Positions 27,748 to 35,826 of a stretch of 64,000 bases of DNA are shown here, piece after piece. Numbering within the stretch: position 1 is the stretch's first letter; each line of letters begins with the position of its first letter. Both the position numbers and the translations under genes were made by a program. This stretch comes from Pseudomonadota bacterium. GTDB lineage: Bacteria > Pseudomonadota > Gammaproteobacteria > Xanthomonadales > Xanthomonadaceae. The stretch lies in contig JAFEBX010000008.1 in assembly GCA_018242425.1 (NCBI GenBank), forward strand, positions 60,296 through 124,295, written 5' to 3'. Below the pieces are notes generated by a model that saw nothing but the letters and a program-made list of their open reading frames with translations, was not told the origin of the DNA and did not search any database.

Positions 27748-28839
27748 ATGAATTTCCGCGCTGAATCGACGTTCCGGCTCTGGGCCGGTGGAATGATCGT
27801 GGGCCTGATGCTTGCAGGCTGCCACCGTGGCGGCGATGCCGGCAAGGCCGGTGCCAAGGGCGGGGATGGAGGCCAGCCGATCGAGGTGGTGATCCAGCCA
27901 GTGCGGCAGGAGCCGTGGACGGACACGCTGCAGGCACTGGGCACGGTCAAGGCGCATGAATCGGTGACGGTGACCGCCAAGGTCAGCGAAACCGTGGACA
28001 AGGTGCATTTCGAGAGCGGGCAGTGGGTGAACCGCGGCGCGCCGCTGGTGACGCTGACTGGCCAGCAGCAGCAGGCCGCGCTCGCCGCCGCCGCTGCCGC
28101 GGCCAAGGAAGCCGACACCCTGTACCAGCGCCAGTCGCAACTCGCCGCGCAGCAGTTGATCGCGACGTCGATGCTTGATACCCAGAAGGCGACGCGCGAT
28201 GCCGCCATCGCGCAGGTGCAACAGATCCGCGCCAATCTTTCCGATCGCGTGATCCGCGCGCCGTTCTCCGGCCTGCTCGGCCTGCGCCAGGTGAGTCCGG
28301 GCACGCTGGTGACGCCGGGCACGGCGATCGCCACCCTCGATGATGTCTCGCGCGTCTACGTCGATTTCCCGGTGGTGGAAACCGAGCTGGCGAACGTGGC
28401 GTCGGGACAGGCTGTCAGCGGGACGACGCAGGCGTATCCCGGCCGCAATTTCTCCGGCACGGTGCAGACCTCGGCCGGCCGTCTCGATACCGATTCGCGC
28501 GCGATGACGGTGCGCGGCGATTTCCCCAATCCCGATCACGCGCTGAAGCCCGGCATGCTGATGAACGTCGAGGTCACCCGCGGCACGCACGACGCGATCG
28601 TCGTGCCCGAGCTTGCGGTGATGCAGATCGGCTCGCAGACCTTCGTCTGGCGCGTCACGCCTGCGGGCAAGGCGCAGAAGGTCGAAGTCGTAGTCGGTGG
28701 GCGGATTCCTGGCAAGGCGATGATCCGCAGTGGCCTCGACGCCGGTGACCGCATCGTGGTCGATGGCGTCGGCAAGGTGAAGGCGGACGCCACGCTGAAA
28801 GCCGCGGCACCTGTCGCCGCCGGAGCGGCGAAGAAGTGA
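27748..28839 (+). CDS. RND efflux periplasmic adaptor (membrane fusion protein)
   Basis: 363-aa lipoprotein-type adaptor: signal with lipobox MLAGC (Cys about residue 22), first beta-barrel/lipoyl half (VTVTAKVSETVDKVHFESGQ), an alpha-hairpin at about residues 105-160 (Ala/Gln-rich), second lipoyl half RAPFSGLLGLRQVSPGTLV, and a C-terminal membrane-proximal domain with GDRIVVDGVGKVKAD. It would bridge the RND pump encoded next to an outer-membrane channel. Start ATG 27748 (MNFRAESTFRLWAGG). It overlaps the pump gene by 4 nt (GTGA). The substrate is unknown. Confidence 0.93.
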   Translation: MNFRAESTFRLWAGGMIVGLMLAGCHRGGDAGKAGAKGGDGGQPIEVVIQPVRQEPWTDTLQALGTVKAHESVTVTAKVSETVDKVHFESGQWVNRGAPLVTLTGQQQQAALAAAAAAAKEADTLYQRQSQLAAQQLIATSMLDTQKATRDAAIAQVQQIRANLSDRVIRAPFSGLLGLRQVSPGTLVTPGTAIATLDDVSRVYVDFPVVETELANVASGQAVSGTTQAYPGRNFSGTVQTSAGRLDTDSRAMTVRGDFPNPDHALKPGMLMNVEVTRGTHDAIVVPELAVMQIGSQTFVWRVTPAGKAQKVEVVVGGRIPGKAMIRSGLDAGDRIVVDGVGKVKADATLKAAAPVAAGAAKK

Positions 28840-31800
28840 AGCTGTCCGACGTCTCGATCAAGCGGCCGGTGCTGGCCGTGGTGATGAGCCTGCTGCTTGT
28901 GGTGCTGGGCGTGATGTCGTTCATGCGCCTGACGTTGCGTGAACTGCCGGCGATCGATCCGCCGATCGTGTCGGTACAGGTCGATTATCCCGGCGCATCG
29001 TCGAGCGTGGTCGAGACGCGCATTACCAAGATCCTCGAAGACAGCATGGCCGGTATCGAGGGTATCAACACCATCGATTCCACCAGCCAGAACGGCAGCT
29101 CGCGCATCAGCATCGAATTCCTGCCGACCCGCGACATCGAAGGCGCCGCCAACGACGTCCGCAACGCGGTAAGCCGCGTTGCCGGCGACATCCCGCCGGA
29201 AGCGCGCCCTCCGGAAATCACCAAGGTCGAGAGCGATTCCGATCCGATCATCTGGTTCAACCTGCGTTCGTCCAACATGGACACGCTGCAGCTCACCGAT
29301 TACGCGCAGCGCTACCTCGTCAACCGCTTCTCCAGCCTGCCCGGCGTCGCCACCGTGCGCATGGGCGGCGGCCAGGCCTATGCGATGCGCATCTGGCTCG
29401 ACCATGATGCGATGGCTGCGCGCGGCATCACCATTCCCGATGTCGAAACGGCGCTGCAGCAGGAGAACGTCGAACTCGGCGCCGGCCATCTCGAATCGAA
29501 GGATCGCGACTTCATCCTGCGCGTCATGCGCGACTACACCACGCCGGAAGCCTTCGCCCAGTTGCCGGTGGCGCGCGGTGGCGACGGTTATGTCGTCAAG
29601 CTCGGCGACATCGCCACGGTAAAGCAGGAATCGGCGGAACGCCGCGCCTGGTACCACAGCAACGGCGAACCGGCGATCGGACTCGGCATCGTCAAGACCT
29701 CGACCGCCAACAGCCTCGACGTCGCGAAAGCAGCGCAGGAGGAAGCAGACCGCATCCGTTCCAGCCTGCCGGGCGGCGCCGACATCTACGTCGCCTTCGA
29801 CAACACCACCTTCATTTCCGCCGCGGTCGAGCGCGTCTACGGCACGCTGATCGAAGCTGTGATCCTGGTGCTGGTGGTGATCTGGCTGTTCCTTGGCAGC
29901 GTGCGCGCCGCCCTGATCCCGGCAGTGACGGTGCCGGTGTGCCTGATCGCATCGTTCATCGCGCTGTATGCGTTCGGTTTCTCGATCAACCTGCTGACGT
30001 TGCTGGCACTGGTGTTGTGCATCGGCCTGGTGGTGGATGACGCCATCGTGGTGGTGGAGAACATCCAGCGTCGCGTCGACCTGGGCGAACCGGCACTGGT
30101 CGCGGCACGTCGTGGTACTGCGCAGGTTGCGTTCGCGGTGCTGGCCACGACCGCGGTGCTGATCGCGGTGTTCCTGCCGGTCGGCTTCCTGCAGGGCAAT
30201 ACCGGTCGCCTGTTCCGTGAATTGTCGGTGGCGATGGCGGCCGCCGTGGCGATCTCCGCATTCGTCGCGTTGACGCTGACGCCGATGATGGCGTCGAAGC
30301 TGTTGAAACCGCACACCGGCCCGCACGCGGTGCATTCCAATCGCGTCAGCGAATGGTTGAACGCGCGCTTCACCAGCATGGCTGATGCCTATCGCAGCCT
30401 GCTCACGCGCGTGGTTGGCCGCACCTGGCTGTTCGGCGGATTGATGATCGGCGCACTGGCGGCGATGGTGTTGTTGTTCAAGGCGCTGCCCAGTGAGCTG
30501 GCACCTGCGGAGGATCGCGGCACCTTCCAGTTGATGGCGGAGGGTCCGGAAGGCGCGAGCTTCGATTACACAGTCGCTCAGATGAAGAAGGTCGAGCAGG
30601 TATTGCTCGACGAGACCGGTCCGGGCAAGCCGTTGCAACGCGCCAATCCGCGCGTGCCCGGCAGCTTCGGTCCGAGCGAGGACATGTACATCGGCCGCGC
30701 AAGCGTGTTCCTGCAGGACTGGCGCGAACGCAAGCAGAGCACGGCGGAAGTCGCCGCGGAATTGCAGAAGAAGCTGTCGACGATCACCAGCGTGAAATCG
30801 CGCACGATGCTCAGTGGCGGACTGGTGCGCACGCGCGGCCAGCCGTTTCAGCTGGTGCTGGGTGGCCCCGACTACGCCGAACTGGCGCAGTGGCGCGACA
30901 TCCTGATGGCGAAGATCAACCAGTATCCCGGCTTGAACGGCGTCGACTCCGACTACAAGGAAACGCGCCCGCAGATGCGGGTCATCATCGACCACGCGCG
31001 CGCGGCCGAACTCGGGGTGACCGCGCAGGCGATCGGTGGCGCATTGCAGGCGCTGATGGGTGGCGAGCGCATGACCACCTTCGTCGACGACGGCCAGGAA
31101 TACGACGTGATGCTGCAGGCCGGCCGCGAAAATCGTGATTCCGTTGCCGACCTCAACAATATCCAGGTGCGTTCCAAGACCGGCACGCTGGTGCCGCTGT
31201 CCAACCTGGTGACGCTGAAGGAAATCGCCGAGCCGGGTTCGCTGGCGCGTTTCAACCGCCTGCGTTCGATCACCATTTCCGCCGGCCTGGCGCCAGGCGC
31301 GCGCCTGGGCGATGCGGTGGCGTGGGCGCAGCAGACGGTGAAGGAGTCGCTGCCGGAACACGCGCAGATCAGCTGGAAGGGCGAGTCGCGGGAGCTGCAG
31401 CAATCCGGTGGCGAAGTGCTGATCACCTTTGCACTCGCGCTGCTGATCGTTTATCTCGCGCTGGGCGCGCAGTTCGAAAGCTTCCTGCATCCGCTGGTGA
31501 TCATGCTGACGGTGCCGCTGGGCGTGCTCGGTGCGTTGCTCGGGCTGTGGATCACCGGGGGCACGCTCAACCTGTTCTCGCAGATCGGCATCGTGATGCT
31601 GGTCGGCCTCGCGGCCAAGAACGGCATCCTGATCGTGGAATTCGCCAACCAGTTGCGCGATGAGGGCCGCAGCGTGCGCGATGCCATCATCGAATCGGCT
31701 TCGATCCGCCTGCGTCCGATCCTGATGACCTCGATCGCGACGGTGATGGGTGCGATCCCGCTGATCGTCGCCGGCGGCCCCGGCTCGGCCAGTCGCGCCA

Positions 31801-31970
31801 CCATCGGCGTGGTCGTGGTGTTCGGCGTCTCGGTCTCGACGCTGCTGTCGCTGTTCGTGATCCCGGCGTTCTACCTGGTGATCGCGCCGCATACCCATTC
31901 GCCGGAAGCGATCGCGCACGAACTCGACAAGCTGGAAGCGGAAACCCCGAACGTCGGCGGTCATGCCTGA
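28836..31970 (+). CDS. RND multidrug efflux pump permease (HAE-1/AcrB-like)
   Basis: 1044-aa inner-membrane proton-driven pump. It begins VSIKRPVLAVVMSLLLVVLG (TM1), has two large periplasmic loops, and carries the proton-relay pair in TM4 (CIGLVVDDAIVVVENIQRR, near residue 400). A second GLAAKNGILIVEFANQLRDEG lies in the C-terminal half, with TM11-12 near the end (VSTLLSLFVIPAFYLVI). The hydrophobe/amphiphile efflux group fits better than heavy-metal pumps because the conserved porter motifs are drug-type. The start is GTG 28836 overlapping the adaptor stop. No outer-membrane channel gene follows; a TolC-type protein must be encoded elsewhere. The stop overlaps the next gene by 1 nt. Confidence 0.95.
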   Translation: MKLSDVSIKRPVLAVVMSLLLVVLGVMSFMRLTLRELPAIDPPIVSVQVDYPGASSSVVETRITKILEDSMAGIEGINTIDSTSQNGSSRISIEFLPTRDIEGAANDVRNAVSRVAGDIPPEARPPEITKVESDSDPIIWFNLRSSNMDTLQLTDYAQRYLVNRFSSLPGVATVRMGGGQAYAMRIWLDHDAMAARGITIPDVETALQQENVELGAGHLESKDRDFILRVMRDYTTPEAFAQLPVARGGDGYVVKLGDIATVKQESAERRAWYHSNGEPAIGLGIVKTSTANSLDVAKAAQEEADRIRSSLPGGADIYVAFDNTTFISAAVERVYGTLIEAVILVLVVIWLFLGSVRAALIPAVTVPVCLIASFIALYAFGFSINLLTLLALVLCIGLVVDDAIVVVENIQRRVDLGEPALVAARRGTAQVAFAVLATTAVLIAVFLPVGFLQGNTGRLFRELSVAMAAAVAISAFVALTLTPMMASKLLKPHTGPHAVHSNRVSEWLNARFTSMADAYRSLLTRVVGRTWLFGGLMIGALAAMVLLFKALPSELAPAEDRGTFQLMAEGPEGASFDYTVAQMKKVEQVLLDETGPGKPLQRANPRVPGSFGPSEDMYIGRASVFLQDWRERKQSTAEVAAELQKKLSTITSVKSRTMLSGGLVRTRGQPFQLVLGGPDYAELAQWRDILMAKINQYPGLNGVDSDYKETRPQMRVIIDHARAAELGVTAQAIGGALQALMGGERMTTFVDDGQEYDVMLQAGRENRDSVADLNNIQVRSKTGTLVPLSNLVTLKEIAEPGSLARFNRLRSITISAGLAPGARLGDAVAWAQQTVKESLPEHAQISWKGESRELQQSGGEVLITFALALLIVYLALGAQFESFLHPLVIMLTVPLGVLGALLGLWITGGTLNLFSQIGIVMLVGLAAKNGILIVEFANQLRDEGRSVRDAIIESASIRLRPILMTSIATVMGAIPLIVAGGPGSASRATIGVVVVFGVSVSTLLSLFVIPAFYLVIAPHTHSPEAIAHELDKLEAETPNVGGHA

Positions 31971-32716
31971 TGCCTGATCCGGCCATCCCCCGTGAATTGC
32001 GCATGTATGGCGTCAATGCCGTGCGCGCGGTTTTCGTGCGGCGTCCCGAAGCCCTGCGCAAGCTGTGGCTGTCGGAGGATCGTGTCGGCGACATGCGCGA
32101 TGTCCTGAAATGGTGTGCATCGCATCGCGTCGGTTATCGCATCGTGCCCGATGACGACCTGCGCAAGCTCGCGGCGAGTTCGCACCATGAAGGCGTGGTC
32201 GCCGATGTGCTGCGCGCGCCGATGCCGCGCCTCGACGAATGGCTGGCGACGCGTCCCGCCGGGCGCGATTGCGCGCTGTGGCTGGATGGCGTCGGCAATC
32301 CGCACAACCTCGGCGCGATCCTGCGCAGCGCCGCGCATTTCGGGATCGGGGCACTGCTGATTCCGCGTGATTCCGACCTGCAGGTTTCCGGAGCGGCCGC
32401 ACGCGTGGCCGAAGGTGGCGCCGAAACGGTGGCGCTGGTGCGCCTGCCAGCGGCGCGCGAAGCATTGTCGGCGCTCCGCGATGCCGGCTACACCACCGCA
32501 GCCACCCTGGTTGATGGTGGCGAGGATCTGTTCGCGCTCGACCTGCCACGGCGACTGGTCTACGTGATGGGTGCGGAGCAATCCGGCATGGATCGCGGAC
32601 TGGCCGCGACCTGCGATCTGCGCGTGTCGATTCCCGGTACCGGCGCGGTGGAAAGCCTCAACGTCGCTTCGGCGACCGCGGTATTGCTGGCCGCCTGGGC
32701 GAGCAAGTCGCGCTGA
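31970..32716 (+). CDS. SpoU/TrmH-family RNA 2'-O-methyltransferase
   Basis: 248-aa SAM-dependent methyltransferase of the SPOUT class acting on ribose of rRNA or tRNA. An N-terminal substrate-binding domain (LRMYGVNAVRAVFVRRPEAL to about residue 80) precedes the knotted catalytic domain. The three SpoU motifs are visible: DGVGNPHNLGAILRSAAHFG (motif 1), YVMGAEQSGMDR (motif 2) and VSIPGTGAVESLNVASATAV (motif 3). The domain layout is like RlmB and TrmH-group proteins; the exact nucleotide is not predictable. It overlaps the RND pump stop by 1 nt (TGATG), so it is probably expressed from the same mRNA. Confidence 0.9.
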   Translation: MPDPAIPRELRMYGVNAVRAVFVRRPEALRKLWLSEDRVGDMRDVLKWCASHRVGYRIVPDDDLRKLAASSHHEGVVADVLRAPMPRLDEWLATRPAGRDCALWLDGVGNPHNLGAILRSAAHFGIGALLIPRDSDLQVSGAAARVAEGGAETVALVRLPAAREALSALRDAGYTTAATLVDGGEDLFALDLPRRLVYVMGAEQSGMDRGLAATCDLRVSIPGTGAVESLNVASATAVLLAAWASKSR

Positions 32717-34129
32717 TCAGCGACGCTTGCGCGGTTCCGGCGGCGGGAAGGTGCCGCTGCCGAGGCTGCCATCAACATTGGCTGCGATGAAGGCGAGCGT
32801 GGCGTAGGCGGCGATGTCGACGCGCAGGTCCTCGGGATCGACCTTGTCCAAGGTGTCGTTCGGCGTGTGGTGGAGGTCGAAATAGCGGCTGGCGTCGTGC
32901 GCGAACGCACCGGCCGCGGATCCAGCGCCCTGCATCAGGCCCATTTCCGATTCGGCTTCGCCCTTGCCCGGGGTATAGGCGATGCCAAGCGGCTTCAGCA
33001 GTTCCGCGACCTGCGCCATCGCCGGTTCGGCATCCTTCGACCAGCGTCCTCCGAACTCGTAGACGCGACCGGGGCCGGAATCCGACTCCATCACGATCTG
33101 GCTCTTGGCGATCTTGTCCTTCTGCGACTCGGCATAGACGCGGCCGCCCCACAGGCCCTGTTCTTCGTTGGCGAAGGCGACCACGCGGATGGTGCGTTCC
33201 GGGCGCTTCATCTGCGCGGCGAGTTTCGCCGCGGCCATCGAGATTGCGATGCCACTGCCGTCGTCGATCGCGCCGGTGCCGAGGTCCCAGGAATCAAGGT
33301 GGCCGGCGAGCGCGACGATTTCGTCGGGCTTGCTGCTGCCGGTGAATTCGCCGATCACGTTTTGCGAGGTGTATTCGCCGTTGAAGCCGCAGTCGAGCGC
33401 AACGCGCACGCGCGTCGAACCGAGCTTGACCAGGCGGGCGAGCTGGTCGGCATCGATGTTGGTGAGCGACGCCGAGGGAATCGGCTTCAGCCCCTTGTCG
33501 AATCCGGTCATGCCGGTATGCGGATTGCGATCCCAGTCGGTGCCGGCCGGGCGCATCACGTAACCGATCGCGCCGGCACGAATCGCCGCGGAGGGTCCGG
33601 CGCGACGGATCGTGCTGCCGAGCCCGTAGCCATGCCCATCCTTCGCCTTGGGCATCATCACGTCGACGAAGGCGATCTTGCCGGCCAGTGATCCCGGTGC
33701 GGCTTTCTGCAGCGCCTCCAGCGAATCGAAGCGCACGACCTCACCTTCCACGGTACCGCCCGGACTGCCGCCAAGCGCGGTCAGGAACAATTTCTGAGAG
33801 TGTGCGCCCAGCACTTCGCCATGCTCGCTGCGGCGCTCCCATTTCGGGAAGGTCACCGGTTGTGTCCACACCTTGTCGAAGCCGAGTTCCTTGAACTTCG
33901 CCTTCGCCCATTCCACTGCGCGGGCGTCCCCTTCGCTGCCTGCCATGCGCTGTCCGACTTCGGTGGTCAGCGATTCCACGACCTTCCAGCCGGTATCGTC
34001 CTTCAGTGCCTGGTCGCGCAACGCGGCGGCCGATTGCACCAATGCGGGCGAGGCCTTGGTTTCGGCGGCGAATGCGGGTGATGCGGCAAGCAGGCTGGCA
34101 AGGGAAACGGCGAGCAGGGTGCGGGTCAT
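32717..34129 (-). CDS. Secreted M28-family zinc aminopeptidase
   Basis: 470-aa exported metallopeptidase. Signal peptide MTRTLLAVSLASLLAASPAFA (1-21) and an N-terminal PA-type insertion (about 140-250) precede the M28 catalytic domain. Zinc ligands and catalytic residues are recognisable: His/Asp in LAGHLDSWDLG, Asp in GAIDDGSGIAIS, Glu-Glu in AFANEEQGLWGG, Asp in VMESDSGPG and His in DLHHTPNDTLDKVDP. The family removes N-terminal amino acids, or is carboxypeptidase Q-like. The open frame extends upstream to 34198, but the ATG at 34129 begins the signal peptide. Its stop directly abuts the methyltransferase stop (convergent). Confidence 0.93.
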   Translation of the reverse strand: MTRTLLAVSLASLLAASPAFAAETKASPALVQSAAALRDQALKDDTGWKVVESLTTEVGQRMAGSEGDARAVEWAKAKFKELGFDKVWTQPVTFPKWERRSEHGEVLGAHSQKLFLTALGGSPGGTVEGEVVRFDSLEALQKAAPGSLAGKIAFVDVMMPKAKDGHGYGLGSTIRRAGPSAAIRAGAIGYVMRPAGTDWDRNPHTGMTGFDKGLKPIPSASLTNIDADQLARLVKLGSTRVRVALDCGFNGEYTSQNVIGEFTGSSKPDEIVALAGHLDSWDLGTGAIDDGSGIAISMAAAKLAAQMKRPERTIRVVAFANEEQGLWGGRVYAESQKDKIAKSQIVMESDSGPGRVYEFGGRWSKDAEPAMAQVAELLKPLGIAYTPGKGEAESEMGLMQGAGSAAGAFAHDASRYFDLHHTPNDTLDKVDPEDLRVDIAAYATLAFIAANVDGSLGSGTFPPPEPRKRR

Positions 34130-34236
34130 GGCGATCTCGACGCAGGCAAAGAGAAACCCCGAGCCTAGCAGCCCGGGGTTCCTGAACAGCTGTGCCAATG
34201 GTCATGCCGCCACCGTGTCCAATGGTGGCGCATGGA

Positions 34237-34647
34237 TCATTTTTTCAGGCTGTCGCGGATCTCGCGCAGCAGCAGCACATCCTCGCTCGGCGGCGCGTCG
34301 GCGGCCGCAGCCGGCTGGCGCATGCGGTTGTAGGCCTTGAGGAACAGGAAGATCACGAAGGCGATCAACAGGAAATCGATGCAGGTCTGGATGAAATCGC
34401 CGTACTTGATCGCCACTTCCGCGACCTTTTCCTTGCCGGTCGCCGGATCCATCACCGCCGGCGTGATGACGTGCTTCCAGTCCTTGAAATCGACGCCGCC
34501 GGTGAGCATGCTGATCGCCGGCATCACTACGCCTTCGACCAGTGCGGTGACGATCTTGCCGAACGCGGCGCCGATGATCACGCCAACCGCCAGGTCGACG
34601 ACATTGCCCTTGGAGACGAACTCCTTGAACTCGCTGATCATGCCCAT
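34237..34647 (-). CDS. mscL: Large-conductance mechanosensitive channel MscL
   Basis: Homopentameric inner-membrane channel that opens on hypo-osmotic shock. 136 aa from ATG 34647: N-terminal amphipathic helix [20 protein letters not shown] runs into TM1 with the pore-lining Gly/Ala ladder, then a periplasmic loop with [21 protein letters not shown]2 follows ([18 protein letters not shown]), then a charged cytoplasmic helix ending [12 protein letters not shown]. The frame can be read from a TTG at 34656 (adds 3 residues). Length and motif order match the family exactly. It stands alone between the M28 peptidase and the FAH-family gene. Confidence 0.96.
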   Translation of the reverse strand: MGMISEFKEFVSKGNVVDLAVGVIIGAAFGKIVTALVEGVVMPAISMLTGGVDFKDWKHVITPAVMDPATGKEKVAEVAIKYGDFIQTCIDFLLIAFVIFLFLKAYNRMRQPAAAADAPPSEDVLLLREIRDSLKK

Positions 34648-34695
34648 GCAATTCAACCCGTAATGAGAGGTGGCGGGAGCATATCGCAGCGCCGT

Positions 34696-35394
34696 CTAAA
34701 CGATTTCACCTTCTAACGAGAGCAGTGCCCCCAACCGTGCCACGAAGCGATCGCCGCGCTGCAGTGCGGCAACGCCAGCCGGAGTGCCGGTGAACACCAG
34801 GTCGCCGCGGCGCAGCGCGTACAGCTTCGAGAGTTCGATCAGCACGTCGGGTACGTCCCAGATCCAGTCACGGAGTTCGCCATGCTGACGCAGCTCGCCA
34901 TTCACCTCGAGGCTGATCGCGAGCGCGGAAAGGTCGCCGGCATCCGCTGCGGGAATCACCACGCCGATCGGCGCCGAGTGGTCGAAGGCCTTGCCGATAT
35001 CCCAGGGCAACGACTTCACCTTGCACTCGGCCTGCAGGTCGCGGCGCGTCAGGTCGAGGCCGATGGCGTAACCGAAGACCAGCGCCTCGGCCTGCGCGCG
35101 CGTCAGCTCGCCTTCCGGCGCATCGGCACCGAGCACCGCGACCAGTTCGACTTCGTGGTGTAGCTCGTGCGTTGCCGACGGGTAGCGCACGCGACCATCG
35201 GTGACGATCGCGTCCGCCGGTTTCTGGAACAGCACGGGGCGGCCGCGCGCTTCCGGCGATGCCGGCGTGGCGCCCATCTCGCGCGCGTGATCGGCGAAAT
35301 TGCGGCCGACGCAGTGGATGCGATGCACCGGGATCGTGCGGCCATCGGTGGTGGCGACGCGCGGAGCGGGCAGGGGCGGGAAGACATCGTTCAT
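34696..35394 (-). CDS. Fumarylacetoacetate hydrolase (FAH) family protein
   Basis: 232-aa cytoplasmic FAH-fold enzyme. Signature elements: HRIHCVGRNFADHAREMG at the substrate-binding start, VLFQKPADAIVTDGRVRYP, the metal-binding Glu-x-Glu in LHHEVELVAVLG, the Asp in YAIGLDLTRRDLQAECK, and GDLVFTGTPAGVAALQRGD near the end. Members hydrolyse acylpyruvates or decarboxylate oxaloacetate; the small size and C-terminus resemble the acylpyruvase FAHD1-like group. The start codon at 35394 is 42 bp from the divergent Rieske gene. Confidence 0.92.
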   Translation of the reverse strand: MNDVFPPLPAPRVATTDGRTIPVHRIHCVGRNFADHAREMGATPASPEARGRPVLFQKPADAIVTDGRVRYPSATHELHHEVELVAVLGADAPEGELTRAQAEALVFGYAIGLDLTRRDLQAECKVKSLPWDIGKAFDHSAPIGVVIPAADAGDLSALAISLEVNGELRQHGELRDWIWDVPDVLIELSKLYALRRGDLVFTGTPAGVAALQRGDRFVARLGALLSLEGEIV

Positions 35395-35436
35395 GGGTTA
35401 GGGCCTGTTAACGCCATTGGGAAAGCCGGAACCGCT

Positions 35437-35826
35437 ATGCTGCGTGTGGATTCCCTGTTGTTGCAAGCCGTGCCAGAACCGCTCATCGCCCTCGAACAGA
35501 TTCCCGACCACGGTTTCGCCGAAGCCAGCGGCACGGTGGATGGCGATGCAGAGTCGTTGATCCTGCGTCGCGACGACACGCGGGTGGCGGCGTGGTTCAA
35601 CATCTGCCCGCACGCGGGGCGCCGGCTCGACTGGGCCCCGGGTCAATTCCTGGTGTCGCGCACCGGCGACCTGGTCTGCGCCGCGCATGGTGCCAGCTTC
35701 TCGCCGATCGATGGTCGCTGCACCGGTGGTCCGTGCATGGGCTCGTCGCTGCGGGCGGTCCCGGTGGAAACTCGCGATGGCCAGGTGTTCCTGCGCGAGA
35801 TCAGCGGAACATCTGCAGCAGGTTGA
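35437..35826 (+). CDS. Rieske [2Fe-2S] ferredoxin-like protein
   Basis: 129-aa soluble Rieske-fold protein. The cluster ligands are the Cys-x-His pair in NICPHAGRRLDW and the Cys-x2-His pair in VCAAHGASFSPIDG, spaced as in Rieske ferredoxins. A Cys-containing stretch CTGGPCMGSSLRAVP follows. It could donate electrons to an oxygenase or act in detoxification; no oxygenase is nearby. I chose the ATG at 35437; the frame is open far upstream but antisense to the FAH gene. Its 3' end overlaps the convergent SLC13 gene by 26 bp. Confidence 0.88.
   Translation: MLRVDSLLLQAVPEPLIALEQIPDHGFAEASGTVDGDAESLILRRDDTRVAAWFNICPHAGRRLDWAPGQFLVSRTGDLVCAAHGASFSPIDGRCTGGPCMGSSLRAVPVETRDGQVFLREISGTSAAG

Noticed and set aside
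28536..31964. A 1142-codon open frame on the minus strand across the RND pump gene
   Set aside because: It is antisense to a gene with complete RND motifs, is composed of Arg/His/Asp/Ala runs typical of reversed high-GC codons, and has no recognisable domain or RBS.
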